21,180 nucleotides of DNA from DAOMFM01 sp035429825. Lineage in GTDB: Bacteria; Acidobacteriota; Blastocatellia; UBA7656; JADIYM01. Every line of letters begins with the position of its first letter. The stretch's first letter is position 1. The translations under genes and the position numbers were made by a program. The notes beneath the pieces were generated by a model. The model did not search any database. It was not told the origin of the DNA and saw only the letters and a program-made list of their open reading frames with translations. Positions 7,180 through 14,391 of this stretch are shown here, one piece after another. The DNA lies in contig JBGAKX010000081.1 in the NCBI GenBank assembly GCA_044224215.1, positions 1 through 21,180 on the forward strand, read 5' to 3'.

Positions 7180-8226
7180 ATGAAGAAATTTATCCAGTTC
7201 GTCTGCACCTCGGCGTTTGTGCTCGTTGTGCTTGCCATCCCGGCGTTTGCGGCTCCGGGAGACGGGACCGGCGGCGGTCTGCCGGCGGCACCGAGCGCCG
7301 AGTCACTGCCGACGACGGCCGAGCCTGCCACGTCACCCGCCGTCGAGCCGACCGCTGTGTCGGCTATCGCGCCGGCGGTCGCTGAACCGACGGCTGTTGC
7401 ACCAACCGCAGTCGCGCCGGCTGCAGTTGAGCCAGCGGCGGTCTCGCCTCTTGCTCCGCGTCCGGTTGAGCCTTCGACGAAGGCGCTGGCCGAGGACGAC
7501 GACGAGTGGCACGGCGTGATCATGCCGTATGGCTGGCTCGCGGGCATCCAGGTCGACGCAAACGTCCGCGACACGGTGGTCCACCAGGACTACAGCCTGG
7601 GCGACATCCTCGACAACCTCGACGGGATCTTCATGATGCATGCCGAGGTCGGCAAGGGAAAGTGGACCGGCATCTTTGACGTCGTGCACCTCAGCGTCAG
7701 CACGTCGGACTTCAAGCTCGTCCAGGTGACGGGTCCGTTCGGCAGAAACCAGGTTGATCTGACGGTGGGTGGGTCGATTGGCACCAAGACGACGATCTAT
7801 GAATTCGCTGGCGCCTATCGCTTCATGAAGACGCCGATCGGAAAGTCGCACGATGGCATGTTCGCGTTCGAGGGCATCGCAGGATTGCGCCCGTACAACC
7901 TCAAGATGAACATCGTTCCCACGAATTTCGCAGCCCGCGAAGGTTCCAAGTGGGTGTTCGATCCTTACATCGGCGCTCGCGGAACGTTCCGCTTCAACGA
8001 GAAGTTCGGCGGATGGCTGACGTCGAACATCGGCGGGTTCGGCGTCGGCTCGGACATATCGACGGAATTCGACGGTGCGCTGTCATTCAAGGTCGCCAAG
8101 GCCATCGGCCTCGTCGGCGGCTACAAGCTGCTCTACTTCAACGGACCGGATAACAGCGACGACGAGATCACGAACATCAAGCTGACGGTCAAGGGTCCGT
8201 ACCTCGGCATCGCGCTCGTGTTCTAG
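7180..8226 (+). CDS. Outer-membrane beta-barrel protein with Ala/Pro/Val linker
   Basis: This is a predicted outer-membrane protein of 348 residues. The start at 7180 (AAAGGA 8 bases upstream) gives a textbook signal peptide ending AIPAFA-AP; the upstream in-frame extension is rejected. Residues of about 27-105 form a low-complexity segment of Ala, Pro, Val, Thr and Glu (units such as VEPTAV and VAPAAV). From about residue 108 (WHGVIMPYGWLAGI) there are alternating polar/aromatic strands typical of an 8- to 10-strand barrel. The chain ends in GPYLGIALVF, with the terminal Phe used for BAM-dependent assembly. The W-PY-W-G opening resembles uncharacterised outer-membrane proteins of Gram-negative bacteria. 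A hairpin terminator follows 53 bp after the stop. The ligand or substrate is unknown. Confidence 0.85.
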   Translation: MKKFIQFVCTSAFVLVVLAIPAFAAPGDGTGGGLPAAPSAESLPTTAEPATSPAVEPTAVSAIAPAVAEPTAVAPTAVAPAAVEPAAVSPLAPRPVEPSTKALAEDDDEWHGVIMPYGWLAGIQVDANVRDTVVHQDYSLGDILDNLDGIFMMHAEVGKGKWTGIFDVVHLSVSTSDFKLVQVTGPFGRNQVDLTVGGSIGTKTTIYEFAGAYRFMKTPIGKSHDGMFAFEGIAGLRPYNLKMNIVPTNFAAREGSKWVFDPYIGARGTFRFNEKFGGWLTSNIGGFGVGSDISTEFDGALSFKVAKAIGLVGGYKLLYFNGPDNSDDEITNIKLTVKGPYLGIALVF

Positions 8227-8279
8227 TCGCGTCGGTCGACACGCCCGGAACGCGTCCTGGACCGGATCGGGAACGCGCA

Positions 8280-8311
8280 AAGGCCCGCAAGCACGCATGC
8301 TTGCGGGCCTT
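8280..8311. terminator. Strong hairpin terminator between convergent genes
   Basis: A perfect 14-bp stem is formed by AAGGCCCGCAAGCA (8280-8293) and TGCTTGCGGGCCTT (8298-8311) around the loop CGCA. It lies after the beta-barrel gene (+) and before the end of the PPC gene (-), so it can serve both strands. The stem ends in TT on one strand and AA on the other, but there is no long T tract. Confidence 0.8.
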
Positions 8312-8357
8312 CGCCCCTTCACACGGCGCCCTCACAGGCGCCGCATCGTTTCCCCAC

Positions 8358-9641
8358 TTAGTGGAAGGGGTTGGATCGTCTGCCGTCCGGATTCCTCACC
8401 GTCACAACGGCGTTGTCCGGCAGGGCAAGATTCGGCTTCACCTTGATCACGGTCGTCGGTTTGACTGCCGACGCAACGCTCGAAATCGGAAGCGCGTTGA
8501 CTTCGACAATCGACCCCGTCCCGCCAAAGCTCGACCCCACGACCTTCTTCAACAGTCCGTTCGGGTTGTACTTCAGCGTGGAAACCACAGGTGAACCCGT
8601 CCCGAATTGCGCCGACACGCTCAGGATGTAGATGTAGCCCATCCCTCCCGCGTTGGTGTAATCCGAGACCTTCAGGTAGTAGTTCCCAGACTCCGGGATC
8701 AGAATGTTGAAGCGGGGATCGCGGCTGTCCATGTCGTCATTCGCGAACAGGCGCGTCCCGTACGCGTCGTAGAGCTCGATCACGGGATCCATCGGCAGCA
8801 GGTAGATCTGCGAGTGGACGTCGGCAACGATCGTCGTGCCAGCCAGCGCATAGAAGACCGTGTAGTCCGCGTCACCCGGGCTCTGCATGGCGCCGATCTT
8901 GACGCCCGGCGTCGTGATCACATCGGCGTAATTTGGCGTGTTGTTCGGTTCAACCTCGAGGTTGGACACGCTGAACACGTCGTTGTTGCATGCCCATGCC
9001 GACACGACGTACCCATAGTTCGGGCCGCCTGCCGAGACCGCGCTCTTGATGATCAGGTAGTACGTTCCCGTGTACGGTGCGATGAACCGAACCTGCGAAT
9101 TCAGGTTTGACGGGAACGAAAGGTCGTCGTTGTACGCGATGATCGTGGACTGGTTCTCGGCCACGACGTAGAGGAACGGATCGAGCGGCGTGTTCAGGTA
9201 TCCGAACCTGTGAAACACGTCGATCTGGATCGGTTGACCCGCCGTGAAGTTCACCGACATGAAGTCAAAGTCGCCTACGTACGAAATGGAACCCGTACAG
9301 TCGAACGGCATGTCCGAGGCGACATTCGCGACGTTGAAGTAGTCATTCGGCTCGATCTCTGGCATGTCGCCGCCGCCGACGCCGTGACCGTTGGCCGGAT
9401 CAAAGGCCACGCCGCGCTCCTTGAGCGCCTGGTCATTTGTTGTGGGCTTGTCTGGCAACGGTGCACCCCAATCGGGCGCGAGCATCATGTCGAGACCCGG
9501 AAACGGTGTGAGCGTCTCGCTCCGTTCCACTGCCAGTGGGGGCTTGGGCGCGTGCTGCCCGGCTCCGGGACCCTGGGCGGCGTACGTGCCGAACGGAATG
9601 ATGACGATGGCAAGCGCGATCCTCAGCGCTAGCGATTTCAT
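8358..9641 (-). CDS. Secreted protein with two PPC domains and IPT-like C-terminus
   Basis: This is an exported 427-residue protein. The ATG at 9641 has AGGAGG 7 bases upstream. The signal peptide is MKSLALRIALAIVIIPFGTYA. After a Pro-rich linker there are two bacterial pre-peptidase C-terminal (PPC) domains. The first runs from EIEPNDYFNVAN (about 95) to GYVVSAW. The second runs from EVEPNNTPNYAD (about 232) to YIYILSVS. Each has the acidic DxDF/DADY start and a YYLxI/YYLKV strand near its end. The last 75 residues (KVVGSSFGGTGSIVEVN to VTVRNPDGRRSNPF) look like an IPT/TIG immunoglobulin-like domain. No protease or other catalytic domain is attached, so it is probably a binding or adhesion protein on the cell surface. 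It is divergent from the Crp/Fnr gene. Confidence 0.88.
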   Translation of the reverse strand: MKSLALRIALAIVIIPFGTYAAQGPGAGQHAPKPPLAVERSETLTPFPGLDMMLAPDWGAPLPDKPTTNDQALKERGVAFDPANGHGVGGGDMPEIEPNDYFNVANVASDMPFDCTGSISYVGDFDFMSVNFTAGQPIQIDVFHRFGYLNTPLDPFLYVVAENQSTIIAYNDDLSFPSNLNSQVRFIAPYTGTYYLIIKSAVSAGGPNYGYVVSAWACNNDVFSVSNLEVEPNNTPNYADVITTPGVKIGAMQSPGDADYTVFYALAGTTIVADVHSQIYLLPMDPVIELYDAYGTRLFANDDMDSRDPRFNILIPESGNYYLKVSDYTNAGGMGYIYILSVSAQFGTGSPVVSTLKYNPNGLLKKVVGSSFGGTGSIVEVNALPISSVASAVKPTTVIKVKPNLALPDNAVVTVRNPDGRRSNPFH

Positions 9642-9983
9642 GAGAGCACCTCCTGTTACGCGTCCGTCACAGGCGGCGGGCGCCGCACGTTCTGGCCGGC
9701 CGTTGGCGGATCACCGGCGCAACGATCGGCACGGCGAGCTCAGATGTGCCCGTAATACCAATTGAATCACCACTTCCGCGGAACCCGGGCGGGCCTGCTC
9801 TCGATACGAAACACCAAGAACATGCCACCAGCAACCATGGTCGAGTGGCAGCGCAAGCTTACAGGATTCCGCGTGAAGACTTCGGTACAGCCTGTCACCG
9901 GTCACCGTGACAACGGTCACAGCGCTCGGGTAGGGTAAACGTGGCATGATGAGGTTGATGCACAGCCCCGCGGCTGCGGCAGA
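9642..9983. other. Divergent intergenic region upstream of Crp/Fnr gene
   Basis: This gap of about 340 bp lies between the PPC gene (-) and the regulator (+). It carries the ribosome binding site of the PPC gene at its left edge. A dense group of GTCAC/GTGAC half-sites lies at 9893-9921, listed separately. A short AT-richer patch near 9750-9770 may be part of a promoter for the PPC gene. I see no small ORF or RNA gene in it. Confidence 0.55.
9893..9921. promoter_or_regulatory. CRP-type binding site cluster before crp/fnr gene
   Basis: CGTGA-N6-TCACA at 9906-9921 matches the CRP consensus TGTGA-N6-TCACA at nine of ten positions. An overlapping dyad, TGTCAC-N8-GTGACA, lies at 9893-9912. In all there are four GTCAC/GTGAC half-sites in 29 bp. 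The cluster lies about 72 bp upstream of the regulator start. The regulator's recognition helix has the CRP-like SRETVxR motif, so autoregulation is the simple reading. A possible -10 (TAGGGT, 9931-9936) would place the site over the -35 region, which favours repression; that part is tentative. Confidence 0.6.
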
Positions 9984-9992
9984 GTGAACAAC

Positions 9993-10712
9993 ATGAAGGC
10001 CCCATACGGTCTCGACATCTGCGAGAACTGTCAGGCGTGCACCGTCCGCGAGCAGCGGTTGATCTGCAATCTTCCGGATCGCGCGCTCGCCGAGTTCAAT
10101 GCCGCCAAGTTCGCCACCGTCTACCCCAAGGGCGCGGTGCTTTTTGTCGAAGGCCAGCAGCCGATGGGCGTCTTCGTCGTGTGCTCCGGGCGAGTGAAGC
10201 TCTACGGCACGTCTGCCGACGGCAAGACCTACGTGCTGCAGATCGCCGAACCGGGTGACGTGCTCGGTCTGAGCGCGGTCGTGTCGGGCCGCGCGTGCGA
10301 AGCGAACGCCGAGACGCTCGAGCCAAGCCACATCACGATGCTCAAGCGCGCCGACTTCCTCCGTCTTCTCGCGACGCATGCCGAGATGTCGTTCCGCACC
10401 TCGCAACTGCTGGCGCTGACGTGCCATCGTGCGCACCGGCAGGCGTCCGCGATCGGTCTCGCGCAGTCGGCGAGGGAGAAGCTCGCCCGATTTCTGCTCG
10501 ATTCGTGCGAGCGCGCGGGCGAGACGACCGACGCCGGCATCCGCGTCAGGCTGTTGCTGACGCACGCCGAGATCGGCGAGATCATCGGCACGTCGCGCGA
10601 AACGGTGACGCGGCTGCTCGGACAGTTGCGGAAGGAAGGCGTGATCGCCGTTCGCCGGTCGACGATCGTCGTCCGCGACCGGGATGCGCTCACCGGAAAC
10701 GTGCATTCCTGA
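9993..10712 (+). CDS. Crp/Fnr family transcription regulator with N-terminal Cys cluster
   Basis: This is a DNA-binding regulator of 239 residues with an N-terminal effector domain (cNMP-binding fold) and a C-terminal winged helix. The first 25 residues contain CENCQAC followed by VREQRLIC, giving Cys at 10, 13, 16 and 25. This arrangement resembles the [4Fe-4S] region of FNR. No Cys aligns with FNR Cys122, but there are others nearby (VVCSGR, GRACEANAE). The beta-roll shows PKGAVLFVEGQ and GDVLGLSAVVSG. The helix-turn-helix is LTHAEIGEIIGTSRETVTRL, with Arg, Glu and Arg placed as in CRP rather than FNR. ATG 9993 is preferred to GTG 9984 because AGAG lies 8 bases upstream, but both are possible. 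A CRP-like site lies upstream. It probably senses redox state, O2 or NO, or a small ligand; which of these is unresolved. Confidence 0.9.
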   Translation: MKAPYGLDICENCQACTVREQRLICNLPDRALAEFNAAKFATVYPKGAVLFVEGQQPMGVFVVCSGRVKLYGTSADGKTYVLQIAEPGDVLGLSAVVSGRACEANAETLEPSHITMLKRADFLRLLATHAEMSFRTSQLLALTCHRAHRQASAIGLAQSAREKLARFLLDSCERAGETTDAGIRVRLLLTHAEIGEIIGTSRETVTRLLGQLRKEGVIAVRRSTIVVRDRDALTGNVHS

Positions 10713-10715
10713 CGC

Positions 10716-10744
10716 ATGACGCTGAGCGCGGGGTGCGCTATTCT
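10716..10744 (+). promoter_or_regulatory. Sigma70-like promoter of VOC gene
   Basis: ATGACG (10716-10721) and TATTCT (10739-10744) are separated by 17 bases and lie in the 52-bp gap after the regulator gene. Transcription would start near 10751, giving a leader of about 14 bases that contains GGAGG (10754-10758). The two hexamers match the consensus at four and four or five positions, so this is plausible but unproven. Confidence 0.4.
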
Positions 10745-10764
10745 GCCGCCATTGGAGGGACCAT

Positions 10765-11226
10765 ATGGCAGGCAGCGTCAAACCCATCCCTGAGGGATAT
10801 CACACGGCCACGCCGTACCTCGTAGTCGACGGGGCGGCGGCGGCAATCGACTACTACAAGGCGGCATTCGGGGCGGTCGAGCTGCTTCGAATGGACGGGC
10901 CGGACGGACGGATCGGCCACGCGGAGATCCGCATCGGCGATTCGCCGATCATGCTGGCGGACGAGCATCCCGAAATCGGCGCGCGCGGTCCGAAATCCAT
11001 CGGAGGCTGTCCGATCTCGATCATGCTCTATGTCGAAGACGTCGACGCGGTGGTCGAACAGGCGGTGGCCGCCGGCGGAAAGGTGACGCGGCCGGTCGCC
11101 GATCAGTTCTACGGCGACCGGACCGGCGGGCTCGAGGATCCGTTCGGCTACACGTGGTACGTCGCCACGCACGTCGAGGACGTGGAGCCCGAAGAACTTC
11201 AGAAGCGGTTCGAGGCAAAGAGCTGA
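10765..11226 (+). CDS. VOC superfamily (PhnB/glyoxalase-like) protein
   Basis: This is a cytoplasmic 153-residue protein of the vicinal oxygen chelate fold, PhnB-like subgroup. Two beta-alpha-beta-beta-beta modules are visible. The first has PYLVVDGAAAAIDYYKAAFGA, then GHAEIRIGDSPIMLADE. The second has MLYVEDVDAVVEQAVAAGG, then YGDRTGGLEDPFGYTWYVATH. The typical ending with DPFGxxW and His is present. The start ATG has GGAGG 6 bases upstream. Members of this group include metal-dependent enzymes, resistance proteins and many of unknown role, so no substrate is claimed. It lies 52 bp after the Crp/Fnr gene on the same strand and could be cotranscribed with it or use its own promoter. Confidence 0.88.
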   Translation: MAGSVKPIPEGYHTATPYLVVDGAAAAIDYYKAAFGAVELLRMDGPDGRIGHAEIRIGDSPIMLADEHPEIGARGPKSIGGCPISIMLYVEDVDAVVEQAVAAGGKVTRPVADQFYGDRTGGLEDPFGYTWYVATHVEDVEPEELQKRFEAKS

Positions 11227-11641
11227 TCGGCGGACATTGGTCGCATTCGCAATCGGCTCCGTGCCATAACGAGTCGAGAGCCGGCGTAGCCGGCGGTTCT
11301 GCGAGTAGCCCCGGGTGAAGCGAGCGCGCAGCGCGAGCGAACCCGGGGATTGGTGAAGCTAGCGAACGAGCCCGCCGGAGGCGGGCGGCTCACCCGGCAT
11401 GAGCCGCCTGCTGACGCAGGCTCGATCAACTCTTCATCTGGCCACCCACGGTTCCGCTCGCGCTGCTCGCTCCACCGTGGGCTAAAGGTAGAGTCGCCCG
11501 CTTCGCGGGCTGACTGCACTGTCTGTTCTACGATGCTGCTCGTCGGTCCGACCGGACACAGAACTGATCCCTGCCGGAATCGGTACTGTGTCGCGTCCTG
11601 TGGGTTTCCGGGGCGGTCCAGGGTACGCAGGGCTGTCACCC
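11227..11641. other. 415-bp non-coding gap dominated by a hairpin mirror element
   Basis: This lies between the convergent VOC (+) and DUF47 (-) genes. About 240 bp of it is the mirror element described next. The left 48 bp and the right 125 bp (11517-11641) show no ORF with a binding site and no RNA gene that I recognise. Confidence 0.65.
11275..11516. repeat. Large mirror element: three hairpins per inverted arm (family C)
   Basis: The left arm (about 11275-11392) and the reverse complement of the right arm (about 11400-11516) align over most of their length. Left hairpins are GCCGGC-GTA-GCCGGC (11280-11294), CCCCGGGT/ACCCGGGG (11309-11316 with 11341-11348) and GCCCGCC-GGA-GGCGGGC (11370-11386). 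On the right, in mirror order, are CCTGC-TGAC-GCAGG (11407-11420), CCCACGGT/ACCGTGGG (11445-11452 with 11474-11481) and GCCCGC-TTC-GCGGGC (11496-11510). The centre is itself a hairpin, GGCTCA-N7-TGAGCC (11387-11405). The long middle hairpins of both arms share an inner GCGAGC/AGCGCGAGCG segment. Stem sequences differ between arms but pairing is kept. Confidence 0.8.
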
Positions 11642-12277
11642 TCAACTGATCTTCGTCACGATGTCGCCGAGCGTGTTCGCGCACGCCGCCAACCGGTCCG
11701 CCGCATTCGATATGTGGCGATAGACCTCGCGCCGTTTGAACATGTTTCGGAAATCGTCGCCCTGGAACAGCTCCCCGAGCGCGGCCCGATACGCCTTTTC
11801 GACGTTGCGCTCCGCCTTGCGCGCGAGCCGCGCCTTCTCGCCTGCGTCCGCCGGTGACGTGCCGAGCACCTTGAATCCTTCGGCGAGCACGTCCATGCCT
11901 CCCTTGAGCAGTCGCGACATCGTCTGGAGATGTTCGTCCGGGCCAACGCCGAGCTCGTGCATCTCGTACACCGTCGTCTTGCAGTAGTTGACGATGTCGT
12001 CGAGGCTGACGATCGCGCGGTGAATGTCCTCGCGATCGACGGGCGTCGCGAACGATTCGTTCAGGATCTGCAGATTGCGCGCCTTGGTCCTGTCGGCTGC
12101 GTGCTCCTCGCGGCGGATCTCCTCACCTATGGCGGAGTCGCCCGTCTCCATGAGCTGCACGAGAAGTCCCACGCCATTGCTCACCTCGACCGCCTGCTCG
12201 CCGAGCAGTCCGTAGAAATCCGGCATGCTCGGAAATACGCGGTCAAACACTCGTTTGAAGATCGACGGGCGAGACAT
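11642..12277 (-). CDS. DUF47 / PhoU-like Pit accessory protein
   Basis: This is a cytoplasmic all-helical protein of 211 residues from the DUF47 (PhoU-like) family. Members are commonly encoded beside Pit-type transporters and are thought to modulate phosphate uptake. ATG at 12277 is preceded by AAGGAGGAG. An overlapping frame continues upstream to 13372, but that part is the pit gene read in a wrong frame. Family-like segments include FYGLLGEQAVEVSNGVGLLVQLM, IRREEHAADRT, DREDIHRAIVSLDDIVNYC and a C-terminal FKRREVYRHISNAADRLAAC, close to the usual ending. The gene starts 32 bp after pit on the same strand, so the two form an operon. No phosphate-starvation (Pho) box was recognised. Confidence 0.93.
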   Translation of the reverse strand: MSRPSIFKRVFDRVFPSMPDFYGLLGEQAVEVSNGVGLLVQLMETGDSAIGEEIRREEHAADRTKARNLQILNESFATPVDREDIHRAIVSLDDIVNYCKTTVYEMHELGVGPDEHLQTMSRLLKGGMDVLAEGFKVLGTSPADAGEKARLARKAERNVEKAYRAALGELFQGDDFRNMFKRREVYRHISNAADRLAACANTLGDIVTKIS

Positions 12278-12309
12278 GCTCTCCTCCTTGGTCCGGTCGG
12301 ACGACGGGG

Positions 12310-13359
12310 TCAGTGTGCAACGAGCCGCATCACGCCCGCGATGGCGAGATGGATGACGATGGCCATGGCCGCCGATCCCGGAATGGTGATGACCCACGTC
12401 ATCGCGATCTCCTGTGCCTTGTCCCAGTGAACGTACTTTGGGCGCTCGGCGGCGCCGACACCCATGATAGACGTCGAGACGACGTGCGTGGTCGAGACCG
12501 GCGCGCCAACCGCCGATGCACCGAGAATCACGAGTGCCGACGCGAGCTGCGAATCGAAGGCGTGCAGCGGACGGACCTTGAAGATCGCGAACCCGAGCGT
12601 GCGCACGATCCGCCACCCGCCCGAGAGAATCCCGAGCGTGATCGCGCTCGCGCACGCGACGATCACCCAGAACGGCACGACGAAGCGGCCGATGAAGCCT
12701 CCGAGCAGCAGCACGAGCGTGAGAATTCCCATGCTCTTCTGCGCGTCGTTTGCTCCGTGAGAGAACGCAAGTCCGGCGGCGGTCACGTACTGGCTGTACC
12801 GCAGCCAGCGATTCGCGCGCGGCGTCGTACGATTCATCTGGCGGCGCACGATCTTGTGGAGCGCAAATGCGAATCCGAATCCGACGACGGGCGAGACGAG
12901 CAGCGCCAGAATCACCTTTGTGACACCGTGGATCTCGCCCTTGGTGACGAGGTCCGAGAAGCCCCACACAACGTGGTCGACGCCGACCGCAACGGTGACG
13001 ACGCCCGCGAGCGCCCCGACGAGCGCATGCGAGGACGAGGACGGGATCCCTTTCCACCACGTCAGCAAATTCCAAAGGATTGCGCCGAGCAGGCCCGACA
13101 CGACGATGCGCAGCGCGGTCACCTCGTCGAGATCGGACAGGTGGACGATGCCCCCGATCGTGTTGGCGACGGCCGTGCCGCCGAGAACCGGGCCGAGGAA
13201 CTCGAAGACACCGACGACGACGACCGCCTGGCGCGGCGTCATTGCGTTCGAAGCGATGACGGTGGCGATGACGTTTGCGGCGTCGTTGAAGCCGTTCGTG
13301 AAGTCGAACAGCAGGACGATCACGACGGCGGCAATCGCGAGGACGAGGGCGGTTGTCAT
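12310..13359 (-). CDS. pit: PiT family inorganic phosphate transporter
   Basis: This is an inner-membrane low-affinity inorganic phosphate (or metal-phosphate) symporter of 349 residues with about ten hydrophobic segments. It carries both duplicated PiT signatures, GFNDAAN (23-29) and GANDAQK (202-208), each followed by a matching second half: GIPSSSSHAL (104-113) in the first repeat and GAPVSTTHV in the second. At about 350 residues it lacks the large cytoplasmic loop of E. coli PitA and matches the short bacterial form. The ATG at 13359 has only a weak upstream AAG, and no better start exists. The DUF47 gene follows at 32 bp. A 128-bp paired-hairpin element occupies most of the gap to the divergent dioxygenase gene, starting 28 bp upstream of this start. 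Confidence 0.95.
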   Translation of the reverse strand: MTTALVLAIAAVVIVLLFDFTNGFNDAANVIATVIASNAMTPRQAVVVVGVFEFLGPVLGGTAVANTIGGIVHLSDLDEVTALRIVVSGLLGAILWNLLTWWKGIPSSSSHALVGALAGVVTVAVGVDHVVWGFSDLVTKGEIHGVTKVILALLVSPVVGFGFAFALHKIVRRQMNRTTPRANRWLRYSQYVTAAGLAFSHGANDAQKSMGILTLVLLLGGFIGRFVVPFWVIVACASAITLGILSGGWRIVRTLGFAIFKVRPLHAFDSQLASALVILGASAVGAPVSTTHVVSTSIMGVGAAERPKYVHWDKAQEIAMTWVITIPGSAAMAIVIHLAIAGVMRLVAH

Positions 13360-13387
13360 ACTTATGAAACACGGAGTTTACATGGAG

Positions 13388-13515
13388 CTGAGCTGAGCGC
13401 GGTAGCGCTCAGGCCCCAAAGTAATTGACGTCCAACGTCCGAGCCCGGGATGGCCGCACGGACCAACTTGCCCGCAGCGCGCGTCGGGGCCTGAGCGCTA
13501 CCGCGCTCAGCTCAG
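13388..13515. repeat. 128-bp REPIN-like element with perfect 30-bp inverted repeats (family D, copy 1)
   Basis: The terminal arms 13388-13417 and 13486-13515 are perfect inverted copies. Each arm folds on its own as CTGAGCGC-GGTA-GCGCTCAG followed by GCCCC. The 68-bp interior shows no ORF. It lies between the divergent pit and dioxygenase genes and ends 14 bp before the dioxygenase start. A second copy with altered but still paired stem bases lies at 16143-16265. Confidence 0.9.
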
Positions 13516-13529
13516 TTATCATTCGATGG

Positions 13530-14309
13530 ATGCCAACGCTCCCAGCCATCTTCCTCGGCCACGGCAATCCGATGAACGCCATCGCCCGCAACGCAACCAC
13601 CGACGCGTGGGCCTCCATCGGTGCCTCGATCCCGAAACCCCGATCGATCCTTGCCGTCTCGGCCCATTGGTACGGACCCGGCACGCGCGTTACCGCGATG
13701 GAGGCCCCGCCGACCATCCACGACTTTGGCGGATTCCCGCAGGCGCTCTTCGACGTCAGCTATCCGGCCCCGGGGGACCCCGCACTCGCGCGTCGCGTCG
13801 CCGAACTGCTCGCGCCGGTAGCGGTCGACCTCGACATCATGGACTGGGGGCTCGATCACGGCACGTGGTCGGTGCTGTGCCATCTCTACAAGGAAGCGGA
13901 CGTTCCGGTCGTGCAGCTGAGCATCGATGCGATGCGCCCGCCGCAGTTTCACTACGACATGGGACGCGCGCTCGGACCGCTCCGCGACGAGGGCGTGCTC
14001 GTCATCGGCAGCGGCAATGTCGTGCACAACCTGCGCGCGTACGCGTGGGGCCGCCAGGGCGCGGCGCCGCTCGATTGGGCCGTCCGGTTCGATACGACGG
14101 TGCGAAAGCTCGCGCTCGCCGTCAACGATGCCGCGCTCGTCGCCTACGACCGGCTCGGGCGCGACGCAGCCAACGCGATTCCGACTCCCGAGCACTATCT
14201 GCCGTTGCTCTACGTCCTCGGCACGCGCCGGCCCGGGGATGCTGTGACCTTCCCGGTCGCGGGCATCGACGGAGGTTCGGTCTCGATGCTTGCGGTCCGG
14301 CTCGGGTAA
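13530..14309 (+). CDS. ygiD: DODA-type (LigB/YgiD-like) extradiol dioxygenase
   Basis: This is a class III extradiol ring-cleaving dioxygenase of the 4,5-DOPA dioxygenase type, 259 residues against 260-270 for E. coli YgiD. Four conserved histidines are present: His11 (FLGHGNPM), His46 (SAHWYG), His166 (GSGNVVHNL) and His222 (PTPEHYLPL). They correspond to the metal and catalytic histidines of this family. IMDWGLDHGTWSVL and PVVQLSID are also typical. Activity on DOPA is known for plant and E. coli relatives; the substrate here is inferred only as a catechol. The start at 13530 has no ribosome binding site. TATCAT at 13517-13522 could be a -10 element, which would give a leaderless message. 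The frame upstream to 13425 runs inside the repeat and is not coding. Confidence 0.92.
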   Translation: MPTLPAIFLGHGNPMNAIARNATTDAWASIGASIPKPRSILAVSAHWYGPGTRVTAMEAPPTIHDFGGFPQALFDVSYPAPGDPALARRVAELLAPVAVDLDIMDWGLDHGTWSVLCHLYKEADVPVVQLSIDAMRPPQFHYDMGRALGPLRDEGVLVIGSGNVVHNLRAYAWGRQGAAPLDWAVRFDTTVRKLALAVNDAALVAYDRLGRDAANAIPTPEHYLPLLYVLGTRRPGDAVTFPVAGIDGGSVSMLAVRLG

Positions 14310-14391
14310 GCGTCGCAACGCGGCCCGTTCGCTTCTCGCGTCAGATCGATGTATACAGAGTGCGGCGAGGCGGCAGGCAAGGAGCGCATTT

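Noticed and set aside
11275..11516. CRISPR array
   Set aside because: The repeated units are inverted hairpin pairs rather than direct repeats with unique spacers, and there are no cas genes.
12278..13372. Upstream extension of the DUF47 frame giving a 576-residue protein
   Set aside because: The first 365 residues are Arg/His-rich and are the pit gene read in another frame. The DUF47 start at 12277 has a strong ribosome binding site.
13425..13430. TTGACG as a -35 element inside the repeat interior
   Set aside because: No acceptable -10 lies 16-18 bases downstream.
13425..13529. Upstream start (TTG 13425) for the dioxygenase
   Set aside because: The 35 extra residues would be encoded by the repeat element and have no counterpart in the family. 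The family N-terminus begins at the Met at 13530.
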